Assembly (NCBI RefSeq): GCF_029910215.1
Contig: NZ_CP110396.1
Location: 3,224,001-3,288,000, forward strand
Source: Paraburkholderia sp. D15
GTDB lineage: Bacteria; Pseudomonadota; Gammaproteobacteria; Burkholderiales; Burkholderiaceae
Length of the DNA stretch: 64,000 nucleotides
Reading direction: 5' to 3'
In this document: piece by piece, positions 56,208-64,000 of the stretch
Layout of the letters: each line of letters starts with the position of its first letter
Numbering within the stretch: the first letter of the stretch is position 1
Notes under the pieces: model-generated
What the model was told of the DNA's origin: nothing
Seen by the model: only the letters and a program-made list of their open reading frames with translations
The model's database searches: none
Made by a program: the position numbers and the translations under genes

Positions 56208-57311
56208 ATGACTTACTCCGCAGATGAACGAATCGTCCTGACTGCCGCCGAATCGAGTCAGATTCGCAGCGCGTTGACCAGCCTGCCGTACGACCCCGCC
56301 GGCGGCGCCGACTATATCGGCGCGTTACGGCGCATCGCGTACTCGACCTTGCCCGAGCGCTTACTGGCCGCGATCGAACGAACCAAATTGCCGGCGGCCA
56401 GTGCCAACGGCTCGCTGGAAATCGACAACCTGCCGATCGACGCGGATATCAGCGGCAGTCCGCAATTCACCGAAACGGGCCGTAGTTTCAAGGGCGGCGT
56501 GCTGAGCGAGAACGTACTGGTCGCATTGGGCGCGCTGGCGGGCGAACCGTATTCGATCGCTCACGAAGGCCGTGAGCTGGTGAACAATCTCACGCCGCAC
56601 AAGGAGACCGCGCACGACTACACGGGGCTCGGTTCCGAGGTCGAACTGGATTTCCATATCGAGAACGCGGCGCAGGCGCACATGCCGGAAGGCGATACGT
56701 CGCCGTTCGCGCTGCTGCTGCTCGGCATCCGCAGCGAGCCGCAAGGCGGTCCGCACACGCGTCTCGCCGATGCGCGCCGCGCGCTGGGACTGCTGTCGGA
56801 TGAAGACATCGAATATCTGTACGGCCGCCATTACATCATTCGCGTGCCGTACCGCTGGCGCGGCGCGACGCCGACGCCGCGCGACAACACGGATCTGAGC
56901 GCGGTGCTGTCCGGCCCGGTGGAGTCGCCGCGCGTGACGGTCGCGTTCTATCCGGACATGGTGCTGGCCGCGAATGCGCGCGCCAAGCTGGCGCTCGACA
57001 ATCTGTACCAGGCGATCCGCGAGGTGTCATTCGGCGTGCAGATCACGCCGGGCAAGCTGGTGCTGATCAATAACAGCTTCACGCTGCATTCGCGCGATCG
57101 GTTCGCGCCGCAATACGATGCGAACGATCGCGCGTACCGCTGGGTGCAGCGTGTGTTCGTCGCGCGCAGTCTGTGGAATTTCCGCTCGTTCACGCGTCTG
57201 CATGACCGGGTGTTCGATCCGAAGAATCTGTCGCAGCCGGCGGCCGCCCATGCGGCGATCGCGACGCCGGCACCGGCACCGGTGCGGCGCGAGGCGGTGG
57301 CTGTCGCCTAG
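56208..57311 (+). CDS. Clavaminate-synthase-like Fe(II)/2-oxoglutarate oxygenase
   Basis: A 367-residue oxygenase of the clavaminate-synthase/TauD superfamily. SEVELDFHIENAAQAHMP near residue 145 holds the HxE iron pair (Glu instead of Asp, as in clavaminate synthase and VioC/AsnO-type amino-acid hydroxylases), and NSFTLHSRDRFAPQYDAN near residue 290 has the distal His and the Arg that binds 2-oxoglutarate. Such enzymes hydroxylate or desaturate free amino acids or peptide-bound residues. It is divergent from the exporter/ATP-grasp run and shares its promoter region, suggesting that it modifies an amino-acid building block or product. Confidence 0.85.
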   Translation: MTYSADERIVLTAAESSQIRSALTSLPYDPAGGADYIGALRRIAYSTLPERLLAAIERTKLPAASANGSLEIDNLPIDADISGSPQFTETGRSFKGGVLSENVLVALGALAGEPYSIAHEGRELVNNLTPHKETAHDYTGLGSEVELDFHIENAAQAHMPEGDTSPFALLLLGIRSEPQGGPHTRLADARRALGLLSDEDIEYLYGRHYIIRVPYRWRGATPTPRDNTDLSAVLSGPVESPRVTVAFYPDMVLAANARAKLALDNLYQAIREVSFGVQITPGKLVLINNSFTLHSRDRFAPQYDANDRAYRWVQRVFVARSLWNFRSFTRLHDRVFDPKNLSQPAAAHAAIATPAPAPVRREAVAVA

Positions 57312-57507
57312 TCTGGATGGCGGCCATGGCGAGGGTGGCGCGGGTCACACGACGAACCCGGCGGGGTATCGGGTTCGGCGGCAGCCGGCGCGTCCGCCTT
57401 GCCCGCTCGTCACCGCTCATAACGTTATGAGCTTTGCTTGGTTGTCGTGACGCGACGACACGGTTAACGTCGGCCGATCGCGCATCCCGACCACTGAACC
57501 CGACACC

Positions 57508-58857
57508 ATGAGCAAACGTAGCGGCCATCTGCGCCTCGGCGCGTTCCTTTATCCCGCCGGCCACCATATCGCGGCATGGCGTCATCCGCGCGCGCAGGCC
57601 GACGCGGGCATCAATTTCCAGCACTACGTGAAGCTCGCGCAGACCGCCGAGGCCGCGAAGTTCGACCTCGTGTTTCTCGCCGACGGTGTCGGCACGCGCG
57701 GCGACGATGTCGACTTCCTGAGCCGCACCGCGCACAGCTACGTCGCGCAGTTCGAGCCGATCACCTTGCTGTCCGCGCTGGCCGCGGTGACCGAACGCAT
57801 CGGTCTGGTCGGCACGGCGTCGACGAGTTTCAACGAGCCGTATCACATCGCGCGTAAATTCGCGTCGCTCGATCACATCAGCGGCGGGCGCGCGGGCTGG
57901 AATCTGGTGACGTCGTCCAGCGAGCACGAGGCGAAGAACTTCAATCGCGAGCGGCATTTCGAGCATGCGGAACGCTACGAACGCGCGGCGGAATTCGCCG
58001 AAGTCACGGCCGGACTGTGGGATAGCTGGGAAGACGACGCGTTCGTGCGCGACAAGACCGCGGGCCGTTTCTTCGATCCGGCGAAGCGGCATGTGCTGGA
58101 TCACAAGGGACGGTTTTTTCAGGTCAAGGGGCCGTTGAACGTCGCGCGTTCGCCGCAGGGACATCCGGTCGTCGTGCAGGCCGGTTCGTCGGAGGCGGGC
58201 CGCGAGCTGGCGGCCCGCACCGCCGAGGTGATTTTCACCGCGCAGCAGCGGCTCGGCGACGCGGTGGATTTCTACGCGGACGTGAAAGGCCGCATGCGCG
58301 CTTACGGCCGCGAACCGGACGATCTGAAGATCATGCCCGGCGTGCTGCCGATCGTCGGCCGCACGGAGAGCGAGGCGCGCGAGAAGTTCGAGCAGTTGCA
58401 GTCGCTGATCGATCCGAAGGTCGGCCTCGCGATGGTCGCGGGATTGACCGGTGGTTTCGATCTCTCGGGCTATCCGCTCGACGGTCCGATTCCCGAACTG
58501 CCCGAAACGAACGCGAGCAAGAGCCGCCAGGCGTTGACGATCGACCTCGCGCGACGCGAGAACCTGACGATCCGCCAACTCTATCTGCGCGTGGCGGGCG
58601 CGCGCGGACACTGGCAACTGGTGGGCACGGCCGCGCAGATCGTCGACCAGCTGGAAGAGCGTTTCGTGCATTACGGCGCGGACGGCTTCAACGTGATGCC
58701 GCCGGTGCTGCCGGATGGCCTGCGGGATTTCGTCGAACTGGTGTTGCCCGAACTGCGCCGCCGAGGATTGTTCCGCGACGAATACGAAGGGCGCACGCTG
58801 AGAGAGAACCTGGGGTTGCGGCGACCGGTGCATCGGCGCCCGGCGCATCGGTCATGA
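57508..58857 (+). CDS. LLM-family flavin monooxygenase (NtaA/SnaA/DszA type), copy 2
   Basis: A 449-residue FMNH2-dependent monooxygenase closely similar in layout and block sequence to the protein encoded at 31910-33322: LRLGAFLYPAGHHIAAWRHP, ARKFASLDHISGGRAGWNLV, KGPLNVARSPQGHPVVVQAG and LTIRQLYLRVAGARGHWQLV all have direct counterparts. It lacks the Lys/Gln-repeat N-terminus of copy 1. It follows the oxygenase by 196 bp and converges with the TauD gene. Its likely role is oxidation of a sulfone- or aminopolycarboxylate-type substrate; sulfur assimilation is favoured by the context. Confidence 0.9.
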   Translation: MSKRSGHLRLGAFLYPAGHHIAAWRHPRAQADAGINFQHYVKLAQTAEAAKFDLVFLADGVGTRGDDVDFLSRTAHSYVAQFEPITLLSALAAVTERIGLVGTASTSFNEPYHIARKFASLDHISGGRAGWNLVTSSSEHEAKNFNRERHFEHAERYERAAEFAEVTAGLWDSWEDDAFVRDKTAGRFFDPAKRHVLDHKGRFFQVKGPLNVARSPQGHPVVVQAGSSEAGRELAARTAEVIFTAQQRLGDAVDFYADVKGRMRAYGREPDDLKIMPGVLPIVGRTESEAREKFEQLQSLIDPKVGLAMVAGLTGGFDLSGYPLDGPIPELPETNASKSRQALTIDLARRENLTIRQLYLRVAGARGHWQLVGTAAQIVDQLEERFVHYGADGFNVMPPVLPDGLRDFVELVLPELRRRGLFRDEYEGRTLRENLGLRRPVHRRPAHRS

Positions 58858-58869
58858 ACCGGATGTGAT

Positions 58870-58898
58870 CTCGTGACCGGATCTGAACCGGTCACGAG
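58870..58898. terminator. Bidirectional terminator stem
   Basis: CTCGTGACCGG (58870-58880) and CCGGTCACGAG (58888-58898) pair perfectly over 11 bp with a 7-nt loop, between the convergent monooxygenase (ends 58857) and TauD (ends 58904) genes. Confidence 0.75.
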
Positions 58899-58903
58899 CT
58901 TGA

Positions 58904-59875
58904 TCAATTCAACGCCACCGCCGCGGCCGCGCTCACCGGCGTGCCTTCCAGCGCGACCGACTGACGTCCGTCCGGCCCGGCCGGCACATCGCCGACCAGC
59001 GTCGTGCGATAGAGCTGGCGGTCGAAGTCGAGGTCGAAGATATCGGTCGGCGCGAGGTGCGCGGTGGCGCGGTTGTCCCAGAACGCGATGCTGCCCGCTT
59101 CCCACTTGAAGCGCACCGTGAATTCCGGCCGCGTCACGTGTTCCCACAGCAATTCGAGCAAGGCCTGGCCCTCGCGCGGCGTCACGTCCACGATCGACTT
59201 CAGAAAACTTGGGCTCACGTACAGCGCGCGCTCGCCGGTTTCCGGATGCACGCGCACCAGCGGATGCTCCGTCACCAGCGTGCGTTCCTCGACGGCCTTG
59301 ACGAACGCCTCGGTGCCGCTCGCGCCGGCCGGCGGCGTGAAGCGATGAATGCCGCGCAGACCGTCGACGAACGCACGCAACGGCGCCGACAGCTTGTTGT
59401 ACGCGGTCACGAGATCGGTCCACTGCGTGTCGCCGCCGTACGGCGGAATCGTCACGCCGCGCAGAATCGAGGCCCATGGCGGATTGATGGCGGCGGTCAC
59501 GTCGGTATGCCAGCCGGTCCACGGACGCCGCAGCGGCTCGCCTTCGAAACGCGTGGCCTTGCGGTACTTCGAGATCGAATACACCTGCGGATGGCCGTCC
59601 ACGTGGCCGAACACCGGATGCCCGACCGTCAGCTCGCCGAACTGCGCGGCGAACGCGATGTGCTGTTCGTGCGTCAGGAACTGCTCGCGGAAAAACACCA
59701 CGCGCCATTTGAGCAACGCGGCGCGGATCTGGGCGACCTGGCCGGGGGCGAGCTGGCGCGTCAGATCGACGCCGTGAATCTCGGCGCCGATGTGCGCGGA
59801 CAGCGGCTTGACGTCGATCGGCTGCGCACTTGATTGCGCGCTTGATTGCGTTTCCTGCACTGCGGCTGCGCTCAT
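58904..59875 (-). CDS. TauD/TfdA-type 2-oxoglutarate dioxygenase
   Basis: A 323-residue Fe(II)/2-oxoglutarate dioxygenase. The HxD iron pair is in WTGWHTDVTAAINPPWASIL near residue 130, the distal His in FWDNRATAHLAPTDIF near residue 275, and the 2-oxoglutarate Arg in DFDRQLYRTTLVGD. The N-terminal core IGAEIHGVDLTRQL is typical of taurine/alkylsulfate dioxygenases, which release sulfite from sulfonates or sulfate from sulfate esters. The Ser-Ala-Gln repeat at residues 8-19 is encoded by 12-bp repeats. ATG 59875 follows AGGAG. Confidence 0.9.
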   Translation of the reverse strand: MSAAAVQETQSSAQSSAQPIDVKPLSAHIGAEIHGVDLTRQLAPGQVAQIRAALLKWRVVFFREQFLTHEQHIAFAAQFGELTVGHPVFGHVDGHPQVYSISKYRKATRFEGEPLRRPWTGWHTDVTAAINPPWASILRGVTIPPYGGDTQWTDLVTAYNKLSAPLRAFVDGLRGIHRFTPPAGASGTEAFVKAVEERTLVTEHPLVRVHPETGERALYVSPSFLKSIVDVTPREGQALLELLWEHVTRPEFTVRFKWEAGSIAFWDNRATAHLAPTDIFDLDFDRQLYRTTLVGDVPAGPDGRQSVALEGTPVSAAAAVALN

Positions 59876-60183
59876 GCGGGGCTCCTGCTGAAAGTGGGGG
59901 AAGTGTTCGTGTCGGGCTGAGTGGCCGTCGCATCTCACGTTAAATTTGCCGCGTCGCGAAGCCAACCAATCATTGCAAATAAGAAAAGCAGCGGACGTGC
60001 GAAACATGCGCGCGCTGCCGGTACGTACGAGCACGCGCATATCTAAAGCGGAAATTGTTGGTTTGGACCCGGCTCGTAGGCCGGGATACTGATGCCGCGA
60101 CTGTCTGTGCATTGCTCGATCGTTGAACGCTTCGACGCATCCACGCTTCAACCCTTCAACCTCCTGACCGCGAGTCGACCACC
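59876..60183. other. Divergent promoter region, tauD-like / oxidoreductase
   Basis: A 308-bp gap between divergent genes, AT-richer near 59940-60065. CCAACCAAT (59962-59970) and ATTGTTGG (60054-60061) form an imperfect inverted pair. Sulfur-starvation control (CysB/Cbl type) would be expected from the neighbours, but no consensus site is identified. Confidence 0.45.
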
Positions 60184-61632
60184 ATGACGCAACCCCCGCA
60201 TCCCGACCAACTCGCGCTCGACACCTTGCGCCTGATCGGCCCGGCGCCCGAGAACTGGGTGCCGCCGCGCGACGGTATCGACCATAACGTGGTGATCGTC
60301 GGGGGCGGGCAGAGCGGCACGGCGTTCGCGTTCGCGCTGCGGCGCGCGGGCATCGGTCAGGTCAGCGTGATCGACGCGGCGCCGGACGAAACGCTCGCCG
60401 GCGTGTGGCTCACCCGCGCGCGGATGAACAAATTGCGTACGCCGAAAACGCTCGTCGGTCCCGAAGCGGGACTACCGGGGCTGAGTTTTCAGGCGTGGTA
60501 CGAAGCGCGTTTCGGCGCCGCGTCGTATGCGGAGATCGACCGCATTCCACGCACGCGTTGGGCCGACTACCTCGCCTGGTATCGGCATTTCCTGGAGATT
60601 CCGATTCGCTATGGCACGCGGCTCACCGCGATCGAACCGGTTGGCGAGCATTTCCGTTTGCATCTCGACGTACGTGACGGCGAAACGATTCGCCGTGTCG
60701 TCGAGACGACACGCAAGATCGTGCTCGGCAATGGCGTGGCCGGCAACGGCGCGCCTTACGTGCCGGACGCGCTGAAGCACCTGCCGTCCACGCACTTCGC
60801 CCACACCTCCGAGCCGATCGATTTCGCCGCGCTGCGCGGGCGTACCGTGGCCGTGGTCGGCGGCGCGGCGTCCGCGTTCGATGCAGCCGCCACGGCGCTG
60901 GAAGCCGGCGCCGCGCACGTGCATCTGTTCGCGCGCCGCGAGCGCCTCGCGAGTGTGCCAGTCAGCCGCACGCGCGCGTATCCCGGCGCTTACGACAATT
61001 ACTTCCACCTGCCCGACGCGCTGCGCTGGTCGCAGGCGCGGCGCTTCCGGCGCGCGGGTTCGACGCCGCCGGCCGATGCGATCGAACGCGCCACGCGCTT
61101 CGACGGCTTTCATCTGCATCTCGGCGCATCGTGGACGAATGCGAGCATTGACCACGGCCGCGTCGAAACGAACGTTGCGGGCGAAACCTTCGCGTTCGAC
61201 TTCGTGATCGCGGGTACCGGCTACGCGATCGATCCAGCGCTGCGACCCGAACTCGCCGGAATCGCCGCGCACATCCGGCTATGGCGCGATCAGTACACGC
61301 CCGCCGCGAGCGAACAGGACGACGCGCTGGGCACGCATCCGTATCTCGGCGCGGCGCTCGAATATCTGGAGAAAACGCCGGGTTCCGCGCCGTATCTGAA
61401 GCATATCCACGTGTACAACCCCGGCGCGTTCGTCAGCTTCGGCCTGCCGGTCGGCGACGTGCCGAGCATGAAACGCGACATTCCCGCCGTTGTGCAGCGC
61501 ATTAGCCGCGACCTGTTCCTCGCCGATCTCGACGCGCACGAAGCGCGCATTCACGCCGACATCGCCGCCGATTTCGACGAGACGCTCTACGCGCGCAGCG
61601 TCTGGCAGCGCGATCGGGTGGATGCGGCTTGA
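60184..61632 (+). CDS. FAD/NAD(P)-binding oxidoreductase (FMO-like)
   Basis: A 482-residue flavoprotein with two nucleotide-binding sites: FAD motif HNVVIVGGGQSGTAFAFALR near residue 35 and a second GxGxxS-type site TVAVVGGAASAFDAAATALE near residue 222. The layout is that of flavin-containing or N-hydroxylating monooxygenases and related NAD(P)H oxidoreductases; the substrate is not known. It is divergent from the TauD gene and could supply an oxidation step for a sulfur or nitrogen compound. Confidence 0.82.
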   Translation: MTQPPHPDQLALDTLRLIGPAPENWVPPRDGIDHNVVIVGGGQSGTAFAFALRRAGIGQVSVIDAAPDETLAGVWLTRARMNKLRTPKTLVGPEAGLPGLSFQAWYEARFGAASYAEIDRIPRTRWADYLAWYRHFLEIPIRYGTRLTAIEPVGEHFRLHLDVRDGETIRRVVETTRKIVLGNGVAGNGAPYVPDALKHLPSTHFAHTSEPIDFAALRGRTVAVVGGAASAFDAAATALEAGAAHVHLFARRERLASVPVSRTRAYPGAYDNYFHLPDALRWSQARRFRRAGSTPPADAIERATRFDGFHLHLGASWTNASIDHGRVETNVAGETFAFDFVIAGTGYAIDPALRPELAGIAAHIRLWRDQYTPAASEQDDALGTHPYLGAALEYLEKTPGSAPYLKHIHVYNPGAFVSFGLPVGDVPSMKRDIPAVVQRISRDLFLADLDAHEARIHADIAADFDETLYARSVWQRDRVDAA

Positions 61633-61647
61633 GGACGCGTCAAAACC

Positions 61648-62571
61648 TCAAGGCGGCCATTGCAGCTGCGCGCGAATCTGCGCGGCGCGATCTTGCGCCG
61701 CGCGGCGAGTCGTATCAGGACCGCTCAGATATTGATCGACTTCCAGCGTACCGGTCTTGAAGCGGCTCAACTGCAGCAGCGCCAGCACGTTGCGCGTCAA
61801 CTGATCGTCGATGCACGCGTTGGGCACCGCGCAGAACTGACTGAGCAGCGCGAGCGCGCCCGAGCGGCCGAGCGCGGCGAGCGTGAACACGCGATCGCCC
61901 AGCATCGCGCCGCTGCGCAGCGGAATCTCCATCCACTGATCGGGATGACGCGTCGCGAGCGCTAGCACCGCGCCGGGTTGGCCTGCATCGGCAGCCTGTC
62001 TGAGCAGTTCGTCCGCGTAATTCGGGCCGTGCCGGTCCGGCTCGCGGCAACGCAACGCCATCTCCTGCGCAGGCAGCGCATTGCGCTCGCACGCGTCGGC
62101 CCAGGCGGCCGCCTCGAATAGACCTTCCGCGTCGCTACGTCCCGCCAATGCGCCGAAATCGGGGAAGGCGAGTGCGCGTTGCAGCGCGTCGTCGAGCGAG
62201 TCGCTGAAGTTGCGCGCATCGGTCTGCGCGGCCAATCCGGTGCGCCCAGCGGATTCAAGCCGGGCCAGCACGTCGATGCCCACCCGCGTGGACGATGCCG
62301 GTTCGGGCAACGCGGTCGCCTTCAAACCGACGCGGCTGGCGGGCGGACTCGCCTGCGCGTCGAGATCGGACTGCTGCCGCGACTGCCATTGCGCGACGTC
62401 CTGAACCGGCGCGTGCTCCCGCGACGGCCATTGCCCCATCAACGCGACGGTCAACGCGACGGTGGCGGCCGCGCAACCCGACCATCCAATAACACGCCAT
62501 AACCGCATGGCGACAGGGTTTTTCGCGTTCCGGAATGACATGGTGCCCGCATCCCCCATTAATTGCCGCAT
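61648..62571 (-). CDS. Uncharacterised membrane-anchored protein
   Basis: A protein of up to 307 residues with one hydrophobic helix (VIGWSGCAAATVALTVALMG near residue 28-47) and a large extracytoplasmic part. The soluble part contains helical segments such as NYADELLRQAADAGQPGAVLAL that resemble Sel1/TPR-like helices and cysteines in WADACERNA, MALRCREP and FCAVPNACI that could form disulfides. No specific family is recognised. Three Met codons (62571, 62559, 62541) are possible starts and none has a strong ribosome-binding site. It converges with the oxidoreductase gene with 15 bp between stops. Confidence 0.7.
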   Translation of the reverse strand: MRQLMGDAGTMSFRNAKNPVAMRLWRVIGWSGCAAATVALTVALMGQWPSREHAPVQDVAQWQSRQQSDLDAQASPPASRVGLKATALPEPASSTRVGIDVLARLESAGRTGLAAQTDARNFSDSLDDALQRALAFPDFGALAGRSDAEGLFEAAAWADACERNALPAQEMALRCREPDRHGPNYADELLRQAADAGQPGAVLALATRHPDQWMEIPLRSGAMLGDRVFTLAALGRSGALALLSQFCAVPNACIDDQLTRNVLALLQLSRFKTGTLEVDQYLSGPDTTRRAAQDRAAQIRAQLQWPP

Positions 62572-63503
62572 TGCCGGTTGAGAAACCGGCGCGTGGCGCT
62601 TTCTAAATTAGTTGGCCCGGCGACGAGAATACGCCAATTGCATCGCCAGTGATCGACTGAATGCCGTTGCGTTCGAATATACGATTCATTCGCTTGTTTA
62701 AAAAAATCGTCAAAGCAACGGAAATCAAAGGACTTGCGCGCGCCGGCGGTTTGGATCAAATGCTCTATATACAGGCGGCGCGCGCCGGACTACTGTGTGC
62801 CCACATAATTATTTGAATCAACCGGCCAATGACTGCGATGCACCGCAGCATTCTCAACACGACGAGGCGTGCGTTTGCACGGGCGACGCGCAATACATCG
62901 AGACGATTGCGCGATTCAGCCGCTTTTAAATGCAACGCGCATTTTCCGACTGGACAGATTGTCAGCCGTTCGGGCTGATCATTGCCACGCGGGGCATTTT
63001 AACGGTCTTGCGCATTACACGCGTATCAAACTGGCATAAAGCCGATGCGCTATGCCGGATGATTAACGGGCGCCGGTTATTTTTAAAAAAATATTCGTGG
63101 AGACGAGGGATGCGACTTTATAAGAGTTTGCGCGGCGTGCTAACCGCCGCCTTTATTCCGACCATGGGCCGTCGATGAACGGTCCGAATCTGTCACCCAC
63201 CACGCCGGCTTGAAAAAACGCGACCCGGCGGCGCCATTCGTCCGGCCCGCGCGGCCGGAACCGTGCGCAATGGAAATGAAATCGCTTGAGGTTCGGCTTT
63301 CCTGACACACCACACCAGGTCATCAGGGGGCCGAACGACGCCGACGTCAGCCTGCATGAACGATGCGGGCCTGCCGAGCGGATCGCAGTTGTCAGGTGCT
63401 TAGCTAGATGCTTCAACAGGGCGGGCGGCGAGGTCCGTGGACACCGCTGCCTGCTGCCCAACTCCGGCAATGTCTTTACCCTTTTTTAACTGGAAGGTAA
63501 ATC
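62572..63503. other. Long non-coding stretch upstream of praB-like gene
   Basis: A 932-bp region without a supported protein gene. AT-rich patches occur around 62600-62780 and 63060-63130, with a run of T and A near 63075-63090, which suggests promoters or silencing by H-NS-like proteins. An 82-codon frame (62930-63178) and a 105-codon minus frame exist but have no coding character. GGAAGG just before ATG 63504 is a good ribosome-binding site for the next gene. Confidence 0.5.
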
Positions 63504-63986
63504 ATGAAGCTCATCAAAACGCTCGCTTGCAGCAGTGCACTCGCCATCGCTTTCGCCGCTGTCGCTCCGATCGCCGCCGCCGCGACGATCGGGCCGGCCG
63601 GTGCTTCGTTCAGCGCACCCGGCACGATCAACGTGTCGACGCCGATCGCGCAGAACGTCAGTTGCGGCATCACGCTCAGCGGTGTGGTCAGCAGCGATGG
63701 TACCTACGCGCAGATCAACTCCGTGGCGCTGACGGGCGGCGGGCTGTGCGGCGTGCCGCAGATCATCGGTCTGCCGTGGAAGCTCGTGGCGACCAGCACG
63801 ACCGCCGGCAATGTGGCGAACGTCGGCTTCAGCGTGCTGGGCGCGAACTGCGGCCCGTCGACCATCAACGGTGCGTGGAGCAATGCAACCGACACGCTGA
63901 GCGCAAGCAATCAGCCGTTGACCGGCAATTGCAAGATCAACAGCCTGTCGGTCAGCCCGAACCCGGCGTTCACGGTCTCGCCGTAA
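63504..63986 (+). CDS. praB: Secreted PraB-like protein
   Basis: A 160-residue exported protein. The signal peptide MKLIKTLACSSALAIAFAAV ends near AAA at residues 26-28. The mature part is Gly/Ser/Thr-rich and beta-like: PAGASFSAPGTINVSTPIAQ, a Cys-containing SCGITLSGVV strand, GGGLCGVPQIIGLPWKLV and a final NCKINSLSVSPNPAF. The four cysteines could pair. This matches the PraB group, surface or secreted proteins first linked to alkane oxidation in Pseudomonas; the present function is unproven. The 3' end is 14 bp from the window edge but the stop is present. Confidence 0.6.
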   Translation: MKLIKTLACSSALAIAFAAVAPIAAAATIGPAGASFSAPGTINVSTPIAQNVSCGITLSGVVSSDGTYAQINSVALTGGGLCGVPQIIGLPWKLVATSTTAGNVANVGFSVLGANCGPSTINGAWSNATDTLSASNQPLTGNCKINSLSVSPNPAFTVSP

Positions 63987-64000
63987 GCGGTGTGTGAGGC

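Noticed and set aside
63153..63470. 105-codon minus-strand gene upstream of the praB-like gene
   Set aside because: No ribosome-binding site, no hydrophobic or domain pattern, and a composition like random GC-rich sequence.

Overview
This GC-rich window is best explained as a chromosomal segment from a Burkholderiaceae bacterium, most likely Paraburkholderia or a close relative. The clues are the trimeric porin family, the codon use, the NtaA/SnaA-type monooxygenases with sulfonate ABC systems, the MipA/OmpV protein and a PraB-like secreted protein. No 16S or other marker gene is present, so the genus is an inference. I saw no rRNA, tRNA, phage, transposase or CRISPR array. About 60 protein genes are supported, mostly tightly packed.

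Region 1 (0-14 kb) is central metabolism and housekeeping: a sugar-efflux MFS protein, a 6-phosphogluconate dehydrogenase, a HAD hydrolase, an ankyrin protein, and a phosphoketolase-acetate kinase pair that forms a short route from pentose phosphate to acetate and ATP. A tandem glycine riboswitch precedes a DadA-type amino-acid dehydrogenase, with a divergent LysE exporter. An XRE-cupin regulator, whose start codon lies inside a perfect inverted repeat, is followed by a GNAT gene. YceH comes next. MipA, an alpha/beta hydrolase and a DUF4118 membrane protein lie between 13.1 and 15.7 kb.

Region 2 (15.9-31 kb) holds a methyltransferase, an orphan SLATT-domain protein, an SfnB-like flavin monooxygenase, a DUF1801 protein, MetY, a stand-alone MreB divergent from a CelD-like acyltransferase, and then a low-oxygen/stress block: Fnr, a lone receiver, a NarL-type regulator with its PAS histidine kinase, a tandem universal stress protein with a perfect FNR box upstream, oleate hydratase, and CbpA-CbpM.

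Region 3 (31.9-44.5 kb) contains a complete sulfonate-type uptake and oxidation operon (binding protein, two permeases, ATPase, LLM monooxygenase), a second GroES-GroEL pair behind a CIRCE element, a TetR-controlled DMT exporter, a polar amino-acid binding protein, a DUF3088 protein and a porin.

Region 4 (44.9-61.6 kb) is the most unusual part. A run of minus-strand genes, mostly overlapping by 4 bp, encodes a DHA2-type exporter, two different ATP-grasp ligases, a Tat-exported sulfonate-type binding protein with permease and ATPase, a bile-acid-type carrier, an M14 carboxypeptidase and an LLM monooxygenase. It diverges from a clavaminate-synthase-like Fe(II)/2-oxoglutarate oxygenase across an AT-rich promoter. 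A second NtaA-like monooxygenase, a TauD dioxygenase and an FAD/NAD(P) oxidoreductase follow. I infer a candidate pathway making or processing an amide-linked amino-acid product, possibly tied to organosulfur use. The window ends with an uncharacterised membrane-anchored protein and a PraB-like secreted protein.

Several genes across the window carry short in-frame tandem repeats close to their N-termini, and several intergenic regions carry 7-, 10-, 11- or 15-bp tandem repeats.
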